DNA from: Paenirhodobacter populi
GTDB taxonomy: Bacteria > Pseudomonadota > Alphaproteobacteria > Rhodobacterales > Rhodobacteraceae
Length of the DNA stretch: 64,000 nucleotides
Assembly: GCF_004022215.1 (NCBI RefSeq)
Contig: NZ_SAUZ01000005.1
Span: 1 to 64,000, forward strand
Direction: 5' to 3'
Made by a program: the position numbers and the translations under genes. Of the stretch, positions 26,104 through 34,557 are shown in pieces (positions within the stretch are counted from its first letter, which is position 1; each line of letters opens with the position of its first letter). The notes under the pieces are model-generated. The model saw nothing but the letters and a program-made list of their open reading frames with translations, was not told the DNA's origin and did no database searches.

Positions 26104-26125
26104 GGGTGTTTGTCGGGCGAAGAAA

Positions 26126-26190
26126 GGGGGCCAGCCCCCTCTTTGCGCTGACGCGCAAATTCACCCCCGGGATATTTATGGAAGAATGAT
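26126..26190 (+). repeat. Two-hairpin intergenic repeat, copy 3
   Basis: GGGGGCCAGCCCCC, second stem TTTGCGC-TGAC-GCGCAAA, then the constant CACCCCCGGGATATTTATGG and GAAGAATGAT. It starts 22 nt after the stop of the GT-C-type gene, in the same direction. Confidence 0.92.
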
Positions 26191-26262
26191 GGGCAACAAG
26201 GCTCCGCCGGAGCGGCGATGGGGGGCCGGGTCTGGAGGAGGGTGATCCGGAGTCCGGACATG

Positions 26263-26294
26263 AAAAAACGCCCCACCGAAGGGCGGGGCGTTTT
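26263..26294 (-). terminator. Intrinsic terminator of rpmB
   Basis: On the minus strand the sequence reads AAAACGCCCCGCCC-TTCG-GTGGGGCGTTTTTT: a GC stem closed by a TTCG loop and followed by a run of T, 22 nt after the rpmB stop codon. The A-run on the opposite side makes it able to act in both directions, so it may also stop the converging plus-strand transcript. Confidence 0.9.
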
Positions 26295-26316
26295 CGATGA
26301 TCGGGAACCTTCAGGC

Positions 26317-26604
26317 TCAGGCGGCGGCCTGGGCCTTGACGATCGCCTTCTTGATCTTCAGCGCGGTGGAGGAGAGTTCCTCGTCCGAAGCCTTCAGCAG
26401 ATAGGCGTCAAGACCGCCGCGGTGGTCGACCGAACGCAGACCGGCGGCCGAGATGCGCAGCTTGAACGACTGGCCGAGCACGTCGGAGATCAGGGTCACT
26501 TCATTCAGGTTCGGCAGGAAGCGGCGACGCGTCTTGTTGTTCGCGTGGCTGATGTTGTTGCCCGACATCGGGCCCTTGCCGGTCAGTTCGCAGACGCGCG
26601 ACAT
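26317..26604 (-). CDS. rpmB: 50S ribosomal protein L28
   Basis: A 95-residue basic protein starting [20 protein letters not shown] followed by [13 protein letters not shown], the L28 signature, with a helical end ([15 protein letters not shown]). The start is ATG 26604; longer in-frame starts upstream are not conserved in the family. It binds the large ribosomal subunit. It stands alone with its own intrinsic terminator. Confidence 0.97.
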   Translation of the reverse strand: MSRVCELTGKGPMSGNNISHANNKTRRRFLPNLNEVTLISDVLGQSFKLRISAAGLRSVDHRGGLDAYLLKASDEELSSTALKIKKAIVKAQAAA

Positions 26605-26747
26605 GGCGTTTATCCTTCGTTTCCTCGGGGCGCGTGTCCGCCCTATTCCAACACAACAGGCGCCGCATCCGGCGGCGCCCCGAAATCTGTTTGCGGGGCA
26701 TAAGGGCAAAGCCACCCGGCGTCAAGCGATTCATGTGCCCTTGCGCG

Positions 26748-27437
26748 TCAGGGGCAGATCGACGCGACCCATTCGGGAACGATCCGCGTCGCCGGGCCAT
26801 GCACCGCCCGGTCGAAGAAGCGCGAACCGACCGAGGGCTCGAGGTTCAGCTCCAGCGTCTCGATCCCGGCATGGCGGGCATCGGCGACGAAGCCCGCCGC
26901 CGGATAGACATTCCCCGAGGTGCCGATCGAGACGAACAGATCCGCGCGCCGCAGCGCCGCTTCGATCCGCTCCATGTGATGGGGCATCTCGCCGAACCAG
27001 ACGATATCGGGCCGGCACGAGGCATGGCCGCAGTCGGGGCAGAGGTCGGTCGTGCGCATCACCATCGGCGCGGGCCAGCGATGGCGGCAGCGCGCGCAGA
27101 GCGCGCCGAACAGGCTGCCGTGCATGTGGATGACCTCCGGCGCCCCGGCGCGTTCGTGCAGGTCGTCGACGTTCTGGGTGACGAGCGTGACCTGATGGCG
27201 CCGGTCCGTCGCCAGCCGCGCCAGCGCCTTGTGGGCGGCATTGGGTTCGGCCGCCGCCGCCGCGGCCCGGCGTTCGTTGTAGAACTGCAGGACCAGCCCG
27301 GGATTGCGGTCATAGCCTTCGGGCGTCGCGACATCCTCGATCCGGTGATCCTCCCACAGCCCGTCGGCGGCGCGAAAGGTGCGCAGCCCGCTTTCGGCGG
27401 AAATCCCCGCTCCGGTCAGAATCACGATCCTCGTCAT
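26748..27437 (-). CDS. cobB: NAD-dependent protein deacylase, sirtuin (CobB class)
   Basis: A 229-residue Sir2 enzyme. NAD binding: GAGISAESGLRTFR (residues 9-22) and TQNVDD (87-92). The catalytic histidine is His106 in HMHGS. Zinc is bound by Cys114, Cys117, Cys133 and Cys136. Tyr53 and Arg56 in FYNERR match the Tyr-X-X-Arg pair that lets class III sirtuins accept succinyl/malonyl-lysine, so desuccinylase as well as deacetylase activity is expected. It removes acyl groups from lysines using NAD. It is divergent from the LMW phosphatase gene with only 27 nt between the two start codons. Confidence 0.93.
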   Translation of the reverse strand: MTRIVILTGAGISAESGLRTFRAADGLWEDHRIEDVATPEGYDRNPGLVLQFYNERRAAAAAAEPNAAHKALARLATDRRHQVTLVTQNVDDLHERAGAPEVIHMHGSLFGALCARCRHRWPAPMVMRTTDLCPDCGHASCRPDIVWFGEMPHHMERIEAALRRADLFVSIGTSGNVYPAAGFVADARHAGIETLELNLEPSVGSRFFDRAVHGPATRIVPEWVASICP

Positions 27438-27464
27438 CGGCGCCCTCCGCTATAGAATGGTTTC

Positions 27465-27914
27465 ATGCGTATCCTGTTTCTATGCCTTGGCAATATCTGC
27501 CGCTCGCCCGCCGCCGAAGGCGTTTTCCGTTCCCTTGCCGCCCGCGCGGATTTCCCGGCCGAAGCCGACAGTGCCGGCACCGGCAACTGGCATGTGGGGG
27601 CGCCGCCCTATGGACCGATGCAGGTCGCGGCGCGGGCGCGGGGATACGATCTGTCGGGGCTGCGCGCGCGGCAGATCACGCGGGATGACTTTCACCGCTT
27701 TGACCTGATTCTGGCAATGGACGGGCAGAACCTGCGCGATGCGGCGAACCTTACGCCCGAAGGCGCGCGGGCGCGGGTGGAAAAGTTCCTGACCGGGCAG
27801 GGCGGGGCCTCGGACGTGCCGGACCCCTATTACACCCGGGATTTCGACACCAGCCTCGACATCATCGAGACCGGCGTGCGCGATCTGCTGGCGCGGCTTC
27901 AGCGCGCGCAATAG
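27465..27914 (+). CDS. Low-molecular-weight protein-tyrosine phosphatase
   Basis: A 149-residue cytoplasmic enzyme with the CX5R phosphate loop CLGNICRS (Cys7, Arg13) at the N-terminus and the general-acid loop DPYY (in VPDPYYTRDF) near residue 120. These are the complete catalytic features of the family, at the usual length. It dephosphorylates phosphotyrosine and some small aryl phosphates. It lies divergently beside cobB and converges on a small exported protein gene, whose stop overlaps its 3' end by 16 nt. Confidence 0.92.
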   Translation: MRILFLCLGNICRSPAAEGVFRSLAARADFPAEADSAGTGNWHVGAPPYGPMQVAARARGYDLSGLRARQITRDDFHRFDLILAMDGQNLRDAANLTPEGARARVEKFLTGQGGASDVPDPYYTRDFDTSLDIIETGVRDLLARLQRAQ

Positions 27915-28204
27915 GCCTCGGCGGTGGCGGCGAAATTCTTGTAGCGCGCCCAGAAATCGTTGTCCGCCTGCCGGTCCGACATGCGGATCTGCTGGGCCTT
28001 GTCCGGGTCCTTGAACAGCCCGGCGGCGCGGCGCTGGTCCGCACGGCTGAGCGTGCGGTCCGCGATCTGGTCGATGCAGCCGCAGACTGTCGTGCCCGCG
28101 TTGCGCCCCTTCATGCAGGCGCTGCCGATCGGGCCGGCCTGAACCGAACCGGCGAAAACCATGCCCGCACATGCGCAGGCGACCATCATCAGGGATGCTT
28201 TCAT
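27899..28204 (-). CDS. Small exported protein, conserved in Rhodobacterales, function unknown
   Basis: A 101-residue protein with a clear signal peptide (MKASLMMVACACAGMVFAGS, cleavage near VQAG). The mature part has four cysteines (SACMKGR, VCGC and a C-terminal AYC), which could form disulfides. It carries the segment LSRADQRRAAGLFKDPDKA and SDRQADNDFWARYKNF. Homologues are, from memory, often labelled arginine transporter without evidence; nothing in the sequence supports transport. It probably works in the periplasm. Its 3' end overlaps the LMW phosphatase gene by 16 nt in a tail-to-tail arrangement. Confidence 0.75.
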   Translation of the reverse strand: MKASLMMVACACAGMVFAGSVQAGPIGSACMKGRNAGTTVCGCIDQIADRTLSRADQRRAAGLFKDPDKAQQIRMSDRQADNDFWARYKNFAATAEAYCAR

Positions 28205-28388
28205 TCTGCTGCCTCTCGATGCGGGCGAAGTTCATGCCCCGCCCTGTCAATTCGAGGCATTTTTTACACGATCCCGTGCGTTTTCACAACGAAATGCGGC
28301 GGAAAGAGGGCATCTTCGGGACCACAACACATCGCGTCCGGCGGATGGCGCACCACCAGCCGTTGGCGCGGCCCGGAAGGGGGCGTTG

Positions 28389-28577
28389 TCAGGCGATGAC
28401 CTCGGCCGTGAATCCCGCCGCCTTCAACGCCGCGAGGACGGTTGATTCGGGCAGGCCGTTGACCTCGATCTCGCGGTCTTCGAGGCTGACGATGGCGCGG
28501 CCGCCGACCTCGGTGATCGCGGCTTCGACGCTGGCCCTGCTTTGTTCGCAGGTCATGTCCGGAACGGAAAGGATCAT
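28389..28577 (-). CDS. Small heavy-metal-associated (HMA) domain protein with one metal cysteine missing
   Basis: A 62-residue single ferredoxin-like HMA domain. The start ATG at 28577 has AGGAGG at an ideal distance. The metal loop reads MTCEQS (Cys10, Ser13) instead of MXCXXC, so the usual second cysteine is a serine. The rest (VEAAITEVGGRAIVSL, ALKAAGFTAEVIA) follows CopZ/MerP-like chaperones. With one thiol it may bind Cu(I) weakly, as a dimer, or not at all. It is divergent from bioM and no copper gene is adjacent. Confidence 0.8.
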   Translation of the reverse strand: MILSVPDMTCEQSRASVEAAITEVGGRAIVSLEDREIEVNGLPESTVLAALKAAGFTAEVIA

Positions 28578-28730
28578 GGGTTCCTCCTGATCATGCCGGA
28601 TTCCCGTGTGCAGAATCCGCCACTCGCGGGGCAAGGTCAATGGTCCCTTTGGGGCGACCGGGGCGGGTTTCGTTTGACCTCGCCCGCGCGAAGCGGCAAG
28701 GCTCCGGCGGAAACATCCGGACGGGACGGC

Positions 28731-29429
28731 ATGATCGAGATCGAGGACATCGTCTTCCGGCGCGACGGCGCCCCCGTTTTCGACGGGCTGCGGTTGCGGC
28801 TGGACGCGCCGCGGGTGGCGATCGTCGGACGCAACGGATCGGGCAAGTCGACGCTCTTGCGGCTGATCGCGGGGTTGGCCGAGCCGCAGGCGGGGCAGGT
28901 CCGGGTCGGCGGAGTCAAGGTGGCGAAGGACCGGGCCGGGGCGCTGGCGACGGTGGGCATCCTGTTCCAGAACCCCGATCATCAGATCATCTTCCCGACG
29001 GTGATCGAGGAAATCGCCTTCGGGCTGGAACAGCAGGGCCATCCGCGGGATGAGGCCCGCCGTCTGGCCGGGGCGGCGCTGGCGCGTGCGGGCCATCCCG
29101 ACTGGGCGGAGCGGCTGTGCCATACGCTTTCGCAAGGCCAGCGGCAGATGGTCTGCCTGACGGCGATTCTGGCGATGGAGCCGCGCTGGATCCTGTTCGA
29201 CGAGCCGTTCAACAGCCTCGACATCCCGTCGATCCTGCGGACCGAGGCGCGGATCGCCGCGCTGGCACAGAAGGTCGTGACGGTGACGCATGATCCGGCG
29301 CGGGTGCGCGACTACGACCGGGTGATCTGGCTGGAACAGGGCGCCGTCGCGGCGGATGGCGCGCCGGGCGAGGTCCTGCCCGCCTATGTCGCGGCGATGG
29401 AACGCCTTGCGCGCGAGGCCCCATGCTGA
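28731..29429 (+). CDS. bioM: Biotin ECF transporter ATPase BioM
   Basis: A 232-residue ECF-type ABC ATPase. Walker A is GRNGSGKST, the Q-loop region is GILFQNPDHQIIFPTV (typical of ECF ATPases), the signature is LSQGQRQ, Walker B is WILFDEP and the switch histidine is in VTVTHDPAR. The start is ATG 28731; upstream frame extension lacks a start signal. It overlaps bioN by 7 nt, and bioY follows, giving the bioMNY order described for alphaproteobacterial biotin uptake. It energises the T and S components. Confidence 0.92.
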   Translation: MIEIEDIVFRRDGAPVFDGLRLRLDAPRVAIVGRNGSGKSTLLRLIAGLAEPQAGQVRVGGVKVAKDRAGALATVGILFQNPDHQIIFPTVIEEIAFGLEQQGHPRDEARRLAGAALARAGHPDWAERLCHTLSQGQRQMVCLTAILAMEPRWILFDEPFNSLDIPSILRTEARIAALAQKVVTVTHDPARVRDYDRVIWLEQGAVAADGAPGEVLPAYVAAMERLAREAPC

Positions 29430-30040
29430 GCCTTGCGCTGCCGGGGACGAGCTGGGCGCACCGCCTGCCGGCCGGGGTGAAGTTCGGCGCGCTGGCGCTG
29501 GCGATGGCGGTGCTGGTCGCCTTCGACGACCCTTGGCCGCTGGCGGCGGCGGCGCTGATCGCGGTCGGGCTGCATGCGACGCTTGGCCCGCGCGGGCTGC
29601 GGGCGGGCGCGGTGGCGATGCGGCCCATCGCGTGGATCATCGGGCTGATCGTGGTCTGGCAACTGGTCACCGGCACCCCGCGCGAGGCGCTGGTGCTGGC
29701 GCTGCGGATCTTTTCCATGGTGGGGCTGGCGACCTTCGTGACGCTGACGACGCCCCTGCCGGACCTGATCGCGCTGGTGGAACGGCTGGCCGCGCCGCTT
29801 GCGCGTTTCGGCCTGTCGCCGCGGCTGCCGGCGCTGGCGGTGGCGATGGTGCTGCGCTTTATCCCCGTGCTGCGCGGAAGGATGGAGATGCTGGCCCTTG
29901 CATGGCGCGCCCGGTCGCGTAAACGTCCGGGGCCAAGACTGATCGTGCCGATGGTGCTGTCGCTGCTGGATGATTCGGACCATCTGGCCGAGGCGTTGCG
30001 GGCACGCGGCGGGCTGACGCCCCCTGTTCGGAGGAATTGA
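29423..30040 (+). CDS. bioN: Biotin ECF transporter transmembrane protein BioN
   Basis: A 205-residue membrane protein (CbiQ/EcfT family) starting MLSLALPGTSWAHRLPAGVK. It has four or five helices and the coupling motif region with ALRARGG near the C-terminus (HLAEALRARGGLTPP) plus an ALAWRARSRKRPG segment, where EcfT proteins contact the ATPases. It overlaps bioM and is immediately followed by bioY with no spacer. It links the ATPase BioM to the biotin-binding BioY. Confidence 0.9.
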   Translation: MLSLALPGTSWAHRLPAGVKFGALALAMAVLVAFDDPWPLAAAALIAVGLHATLGPRGLRAGAVAMRPIAWIIGLIVVWQLVTGTPREALVLALRIFSMVGLATFVTLTTPLPDLIALVERLAAPLARFGLSPRLPALAVAMVLRFIPVLRGRMEMLALAWRARSRKRPGPRLIVPMVLSLLDDSDHLAEALRARGGLTPPVRRN

Positions 30041-30589
30041 ATGGAACGCAACTTTACGCTCGTCATCCTGTTCGCGGCGCTGATCTGCGCGCTCGGCTTC
30101 GTGCCGCCGGTGACGCTGGTGTCCGGCGTGCCGATTTCGGCGCAGTCGCTTGGCGTGATGCTGGCGGGGGCGGTGCTGGGCGCGTCGCGCGGGGCGCTGG
30201 CCGTGGTGGTGGTGATCGGGCTGGTGGCGCTTGGCCTGCCGGTGCTGGCGGGCGGACGCGGCGGGCTTGGCGTGTTCGCCGGGCCGACGGTGGGCTTCCT
30301 GCTCGGCTGGATCCCGGCCGCATGGGTGACGGGCGCGGTCGTGTCGCGGCTGAACACCCGCTATGTGGGGATCGCGGCGGGGATTGCCTCGGTCATCGGG
30401 GGGATCGGCGTGCTGTATCTGTGCGGCACGATCGGCATGATGATCGTGCTGAAGAAGACCTTTGCCGAGGCGCTGCTGCTGTCGCTTCCGTTCATTCCGG
30501 GCGATCTGATCAAGGCGGTTGTCGCCGGCTGGATCACCACGATGATCGCGCGCTACCGGCCCGGCGCGCTCCTGTCCCGCGCGGGCTGA
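30041..30589 (+). CDS. bioY: Biotin-binding S-component BioY
   Basis: A 182-residue integral membrane protein of about six helices, with [27 protein letters not shown] near the N-terminus, [17 protein letters not shown] in the middle and [14 protein letters not shown] near the end. These are the conserved substrate-pocket segments of BioY. The ATG directly follows the bioN stop codon, and AGGAG lies in the bioN 3' end. It binds biotin with high affinity. No biotin-responsive operator was identified upstream of bioM. Confidence 0.94.
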   Translation: MERNFTLVILFAALICALGFVPPVTLVSGVPISAQSLGVMLAGAVLGASRGALAVVVVIGLVALGLPVLAGGRGGLGVFAGPTVGFLLGWIPAAWVTGAVVSRLNTRYVGIAAGIASVIGGIGVLYLCGTIGMMIVLKKTFAEALLLSLPFIPGDLIKAVVAGWITTMIARYRPGALLSRAG

Positions 30590-30668
30590 ACCGCGGCCTT
30601 CGACGCTGCCGGGCAGGGGCTCGCGAAAGCCCTTCCCGGCCCTTGTTTTTACGGATATACGCGCCGCC

Positions 30669-32468
30669 ATGACCGACCTTGATCACATCCGCAATTTCTC
30701 CATCGTGGCGCATATCGACCACGGCAAATCCACGCTGGCCGATCGCCTGATCCAGCTGACGGGCACGGTGGCCGCGCGCGACATGAAGGCGCAGATGCTC
30801 GACAGCATGGATATCGAGCGCGAGCGCGGCATCACCATCAAGGCGAACACCGTGCGGATCGAATATCCGGCGAAGGACGGCCAGACCTATATCCTGAACC
30901 TGATCGACACGCCCGGCCATGTCGACTTCGCCTATGAGGTCAGCCGGTCGATGCGCGCGGTCGAAGGCTCGCTTCTGGTCGTCGACGCCTCGCAGGGTGT
31001 CGAGGCGCAGACGCTCGCCAACGTCTATCAGGCGATCGACGCGGGCCATGAAATCGTGCCGGTGCTGAACAAGATCGACCTGCCCGCCGCCGACCCGGAC
31101 GCGGTGAAGGCGAATATCGAGGATGTGATCGGCATCGACGCCTCGGACGCGATCCCGATCTCGGCCAAGACCGGCCTTGGCATTCCCGAGGTGCTGGAGG
31201 CCATCGTCCACCGCCTGCCGCCGCCCAAGGGCGACCGCAACGCACCGCTCAAGGCGATGCTGGTGGATTCGTGGTATGACCCCTATCTGGGCGTCGTCGT
31301 GATGATCCGCGTCATGGACGGCATCGTCCGCAAGGGCGACCGGATCAAGATGATGCAGACCGGCGCCGTCTACGGGATCGACAAGCTCGCCGTGCTGAAA
31401 CCGCAGATGGTGGATATCCCCGAACTCGGCCCGGGCGAGATCGGCGTCTTCACCGCCTCGATCAAGCAGGTGCGCGATACCCGCGTGGGCGACACGATCA
31501 CGCATGAGAAGAAGCCCTGCGCCGCCCCCCTGCCGGGGTTCAAGCCGGCGCAGCCGGTGGTGTTCTGCGGCCTCTTCCCCGTCGATGCGGCGGATTTCGA
31601 GGCCCTGCGCGACGCGATCGAGAAGCTGGCGCTGAACGACGCCTCGTTCAGCTATGAAATGGAAACCTCGGCCGCGCTCGGCTTCGGCTTCCGCTGCGGC
31701 TTCCTCGGGCTTTTGCACCTCGAGGTCGTGCGCGACCGGCTGGAACGGGAATACGACCTCGACCTGATCACCACGGCGCCCTCGGTCGTGTTCAAGATCT
31801 ACATGCGGGATGGCGAGGTGCGCGAGCTGCACAACCCCGCCGACATGCCCGACCTGACCTATGTCGATCACATCGAGGAACCGCGCATCAAGGCGACGAT
31901 CATGGTGCCGGACGACTATCTGGGCGATGTGCTGAAGCTGTGTCAGGACCGGCGCGGCATCCAGCTTGACCTGACCTATGCCGGCAGCCGGGCGATGGTG
32001 GTCTACGACCTGCCGCTGGCCGAAGTCGTCTTCGACTTCTACGACCGGCTGAAATCGGTGACCAAGGGCTATGCCTCGTTCGACTACCAGCTGAGCGAAT
32101 ACCGCGAGGACCGGCTGGTCAAGATGTCGATTCTGGTGAACGACGAACCCGTGGATGCGCTGTCGATCATGGTCCATGCCGACCGGGCGGAAACGCGCGG
32201 CCGCGCCATGGTGGAAAAGCTCAAGGAGCTGATCCCGCGTCACATGTTCAAGATCCCGATCCAGGCGGCGATCGGCGGCCGCGTCATCGCGCGCGAAACG
32301 CTGTCGGCGATGCGCAAGGACGTGACGGCGAAATGCTACGGCGGCGACGCCACGCGGAAGAAAAAGCTGCTGGAAAAGCAGAAGGCCGGCAAGAAGAAGA
32401 TGCGCCAGTTCGGCAAGGTGGAGATCCCGCAATCCGCCTTCATCTCGGCGCTGAAAATGGACGAATGA
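30669..32468 (+). CDS. lepA: Elongation factor 4 (LepA), translational GTPase
   Basis: A 599-residue protein of the standard length. G1 is [10 protein letters not shown]3 is DTPGH and G4 is NKID. The EF-G-like domains follow, then the LepA-specific C-terminal domain ([22 protein letters not shown]). It binds ribosomes and helps back-translocation or ribosome biogenesis. The start has no strong ribosome-binding site, but the N-terminus [19 protein letters not shown] is the family's normal one. It stands alone, with an intrinsic hairpin 8 nt after the stop. Confidence 0.98.
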   Translation: MTDLDHIRNFSIVAHIDHGKSTLADRLIQLTGTVAARDMKAQMLDSMDIERERGITIKANTVRIEYPAKDGQTYILNLIDTPGHVDFAYEVSRSMRAVEGSLLVVDASQGVEAQTLANVYQAIDAGHEIVPVLNKIDLPAADPDAVKANIEDVIGIDASDAIPISAKTGLGIPEVLEAIVHRLPPPKGDRNAPLKAMLVDSWYDPYLGVVVMIRVMDGIVRKGDRIKMMQTGAVYGIDKLAVLKPQMVDIPELGPGEIGVFTASIKQVRDTRVGDTITHEKKPCAAPLPGFKPAQPVVFCGLFPVDAADFEALRDAIEKLALNDASFSYEMETSAALGFGFRCGFLGLLHLEVVRDRLEREYDLDLITTAPSVVFKIYMRDGEVRELHNPADMPDLTYVDHIEEPRIKATIMVPDDYLGDVLKLCQDRRGIQLDLTYAGSRAMVVYDLPLAEVVFDFYDRLKSVTKGYASFDYQLSEYREDRLVKMSILVNDEPVDALSIMVHADRAETRGRAMVEKLKELIPRHMFKIPIQAAIGGRVIARETLSAMRKDVTAKCYGGDATRKKKLLEKQKAGKKKMRQFGKVEIPQSAFISALKMDE

Positions 32469-32476
32469 CGACAGGC

Positions 32477-32496
32477 GGGGCGGATCTTTCCGCCCC
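32477..32496 (+). terminator. Terminator-like hairpin after lepA
   Basis: GGGGCGGA-TCTT-TCCGCCCC forms an 8-bp perfect stem with a 4-nt loop, followed by GTTT, 8 nt after the lepA stop. The T-run is short, so termination may be partial and the next gene could be read through. Confidence 0.75.
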
Positions 32497-32530
32497 GTTT
32501 CATGTTATAAGGCGACAGGAGGATCATCCG

Positions 32531-33034
32531 ATGAATGAAACCGATGAAACACTGAATCGCACGCTCTGGGGCCTCGTGACATCCGAACGCACGGTGATGT
32601 TGTCGCTGAATGCGGCGGATGCGCTGCCGCGGCCGATGACCGCGCTGATCGAGCCGGGGACCGACGAAAAGGTGAACCCCGTGGCCTGGTTCTATGCCGG
32701 GCAGAACGATCCGCTGGTGACCGAACTGCGCCAGAGCGGCGCGGCGAACGCGCCCGCCTTCTTCACCTTCACCTCGCGCGACCATCACCTGTTCGCCACC
32801 GTGCGCGGGGCGATTGCCGTTTCCGACGATGCGGCGATCCGCAAACGCTTCAGCACGCCCGAGGCGATGTCATGGTTCCCGGATCCGCAGGAGCCGCCGG
32901 TGCTGCTGCGTTTCGATCCGGCGGACGCGGAAATCTGGAACGCGGATTTTTCCTTTGTCGACGGGGTGAAGCTGTTGCTGGGCGCCAAGGCCGAGGATAC
33001 GCTGGCCGCGAAAGTGGCGAAGATCGCCTATTGA
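32531..33034 (+). CDS. Pyridoxamine 5'-phosphate oxidase-family protein (general stress protein 26-like)
   Basis: A 167-residue flavin-reductase-like split-barrel protein; ATG 32531 has ACAGGAGG upstream. Segments NRTLWGLVTSERTVMLSL, PMTALIEPG, FYAGQNDPLVTELRQS, FTFTSRDHHLFATVRGAIAV and EIWNADFSF are typical of the GSP26/PNPOx-like group, which bind FMN or F420 and often lack true PNPOx activity. Function is unknown; a role in oxidative stress is common in the group. It is separated from lepA by the hairpin at 32477. Confidence 0.85.
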   Translation: MNETDETLNRTLWGLVTSERTVMLSLNAADALPRPMTALIEPGTDEKVNPVAWFYAGQNDPLVTELRQSGAANAPAFFTFTSRDHHLFATVRGAIAVSDDAAIRKRFSTPEAMSWFPDPQEPPVLLRFDPADAEIWNADFSFVDGVKLLLGAKAEDTLAAKVAKIAY

Positions 33035-33062
33035 TCAGGGATTTCCGGGCGGAGAGGGAGCA

Positions 33063-33124
33063 GGGGGCCAGCCCCCTCTTTGCGCATTCGCGCAAATTCA
33101 CCCCCGGGATATTTATGGAAAAAC
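33063..33124 (+). repeat. Two-hairpin intergenic repeat, copy 4
   Basis: GGGGGCCAGCCCCC, second stem TTTGCGC-ATTC-GCGCAAA, then CACCCCCGGGATATTTATGGAA. The loop differs from copy 3 (ATTC against TGAC) while the stem is kept. It begins 28 nt after the stop of the GSP26-like gene, in the direction of transcription. Confidence 0.92.
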
Positions 33125-33167
33125 GACGGGCAGTCTCGCGTTCCGGCGTGGGAATGACCGGTCCTTG

Positions 33168-33327
33168 ACAGGCTGCTGAAAAGGATCTTGAGCAGGTATC
33201 ATTGTGAAAATCGTTTCGTATCTGGCGAAGATCGGGCTGAAATCCAGACATTTCCGGCCAGTTCAAGACAGATTTCCCGGTTTTCGGCCAAACCTGTCCT
33301 GTCATACGGGCTTTTTCAGCAGACTGT
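33168..33327. mobile_element. MITE-like element or insertion-sequence remnant with terminal inverted repeats
   Basis: The left end ACAGGCTGCTGAAAAGGATC and the reverse complement of the right end ACAGTCTGCTGAAAAAGCCC match at 16 of 20 positions, enclosing about 160 bp. The inside has a lower GC content than its surroundings and no reading frame of note. CTGCTGAAAAAG ends resemble those of IS5-like elements. The flanks (TTG on the left, TTA on the right) do not give a clear target duplication. It sits between a two-hairpin repeat and the terminator of the entericidin-like gene. Confidence 0.65.
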
Positions 33328-33337
33328 TAAACAATAA

Positions 33338-33361
33338 GACCGCGCGGCGATCCGCGCGGTC
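33338..33361 (-). terminator. Terminator of the entericidin-like gene
   Basis: GACCGCGCGG-ATCG-CCGCGCGGTC on the minus strand, a 10-bp perfect stem with a 4-nt loop followed by TTATTGTTT, 22 nt after the small lipoprotein stop codon. Confidence 0.8.
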
Positions 33362-33383
33362 CGAAGTTCCGTGAGTTGACGGA

Positions 33384-33521
33384 TTACATCTGCGCCTGCG
33401 TATGCGCCGCTTCGCGCGAGACGACGGCGCCGCCGGCCTGAATATCCTGCCCCGCACCCTTGACGGTTTCACAGGCGCCAAGCGCCAACAGCAGCAGTGC
33501 CGGGATCAGAACCTTATGCAT
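33384..33521 (-). CDS. Entericidin-like small lipoprotein
   Basis: A 45-residue protein: signal segment MHKVLIPALLLLALGAC with lipobox LGAC (Cys17), then ETVKGAGQDIQAGGAVVSRE and a short polar end. The C-E/N-T-V-x-G-A-G-x-D-I pattern is that of EcnA/EcnB entericidin-family lipoproteins, which are tiny toxins/antidotes or envelope stress proteins; here only one member is seen. AGGAG lies 8-9 nt before the ATG at 33521. A terminator follows. It is easily missed because of its length. The membrane location after lipid attachment is predicted, not shown. Confidence 0.85.
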   Translation of the reverse strand: MHKVLIPALLLLALGACETVKGAGQDIQAGGAVVSREAAHTQAQM

Positions 33522-33590
33522 TTGGGTCTCCTTCACAGTTTGAAACAATGCTTTCCAGCCCTCAATGCGCAGGCAGGGCCTTCGGTTCCG

Positions 33591-34457
33591 TCAGTCGATC
33601 ACGATTTTGAGACTGAATTTCACGCTGTCACCGGGGGCGAGCGTCAGGCTGTAGGGGCGGTCCGCGATCTGCGGCCCGGCGCCGGCGATCGCGGCCATCC
33701 CGTGCCATGGCTCGATACAGATGAACGGCGCGCCGGGTTTTTGCCAGATCGCCAGATTCGGCAGGTTCTCGAAGGAAAACCGCAGTTTCGGCCCGTCCTC
33801 GGGGCCATAGCTCAGCCCCGCGCCCGCACCTTCGGGAAAGACCATCGCATCCTTCAGGAACTGGCTCTGATCCAGCACCAGTCTGCCCTTGACGAAGGGG
33901 GAGGGGCGCCGTTCCTCCGTCAGCTGTCCACCAGACAGCCGGGCCAGCAGCGGTTCGGCGCCATTGTCGAGTTGGATCACATGCGGCGCATCTTCATGGC
34001 CGGGCAGGGGCCAGAGAAACGCCGGATGGAAGCCGAGGCCGAAGGGCATGGGCGCGGTATCGAGGTTCTCGACCCCGGCTGTGATGGTCAGCGTCTTGCC
34101 GTCCAGCGCGTGGGTCAGGGTCAGGCGGAAGTCGAAGGGGTAGATGGCGCGCGTCGCCTCGGTCGCCGTCAGTTCGTGGCGGACCCGCGTGGGTTCCGCC
34201 GCGACGCGCCGGAACAGGCTGCGGCGGGCGAAGCCGTGGGACTTCATCTCGGCGGTGAAATCGCCGACGGCGATCAGGTCGCCCTCGGCCCGGCCGACGA
34301 TGGGGAACAGGATCGGGGACCGCCCGGTCCACCACGCGCCGTCGCCGTGCCACAGCAGCGGGCTGCCGTTCGTGGTCAGGGATTGCAGTTCCGCCCCCAG
34401 ATCGCTGACCACGGCGGTCAGGTGGTCATTGGCAAGGGTGACGATCGGATCTGTCAT
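33591..34457 (-). CDS. Aldose 1-epimerase family protein (mutarotase-like)
   Basis: A 288-residue beta-sandwich galactose-mutarotase-like protein. Segments LLWHGDGAWWTGRSPILFP, KSHGFARR, LGFHPAF and FICIEPWHGMA hold the conserved histidines (in SHGFAR and GFHPAF) and the C-terminal acidic residue (IEPW). The ATG at 34457 has GGAGGC upstream; the frame is open further upstream, but that extension overlaps the space towards ilvD and is not conserved. It interconverts sugar anomers or an unknown sugar phosphate. It may share the minus-strand transcript with ilvD, which ends 100 nt before it. Confidence 0.87.
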   Translation of the reverse strand: MTDPIVTLANDHLTAVVSDLGAELQSLTTNGSPLLWHGDGAWWTGRSPILFPIVGRAEGDLIAVGDFTAEMKSHGFARRSLFRRVAAEPTRVRHELTATEATRAIYPFDFRLTLTHALDGKTLTITAGVENLDTAPMPFGLGFHPAFLWPLPGHEDAPHVIQLDNGAEPLLARLSGGQLTEERRPSPFVKGRLVLDQSQFLKDAMVFPEGAGAGLSYGPEDGPKLRFSFENLPNLAIWQKPGAPFICIEPWHGMAAIAGAGPQIADRPYSLTLAPGDSVKFSLKIVID

Positions 34458-34557
34458 GGCGCCTCCGGCATGGGTTTGGCCGCATGGAAGCGCAGAATGA
34501 CGGCGGGGTAAAGCGAAGGCCGCCTCCGGGCGCGGGAAAACGCCGGGAGGCGCCGCA

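Noticed and set aside
28634-28680. Inverted AGGTCAA ... TTGACCT ahead of bioM as a possible biotin operator
   Set aside because: The halves are only 7 nt and 33 nt apart, do not match a known BioR or BirA site, and such pairs arise by chance in 150 nt.
33384-33521. Second entericidin gene next to the small lipoprotein
   Set aside because: No second lipobox-containing frame was seen within 300 nt on either strand.
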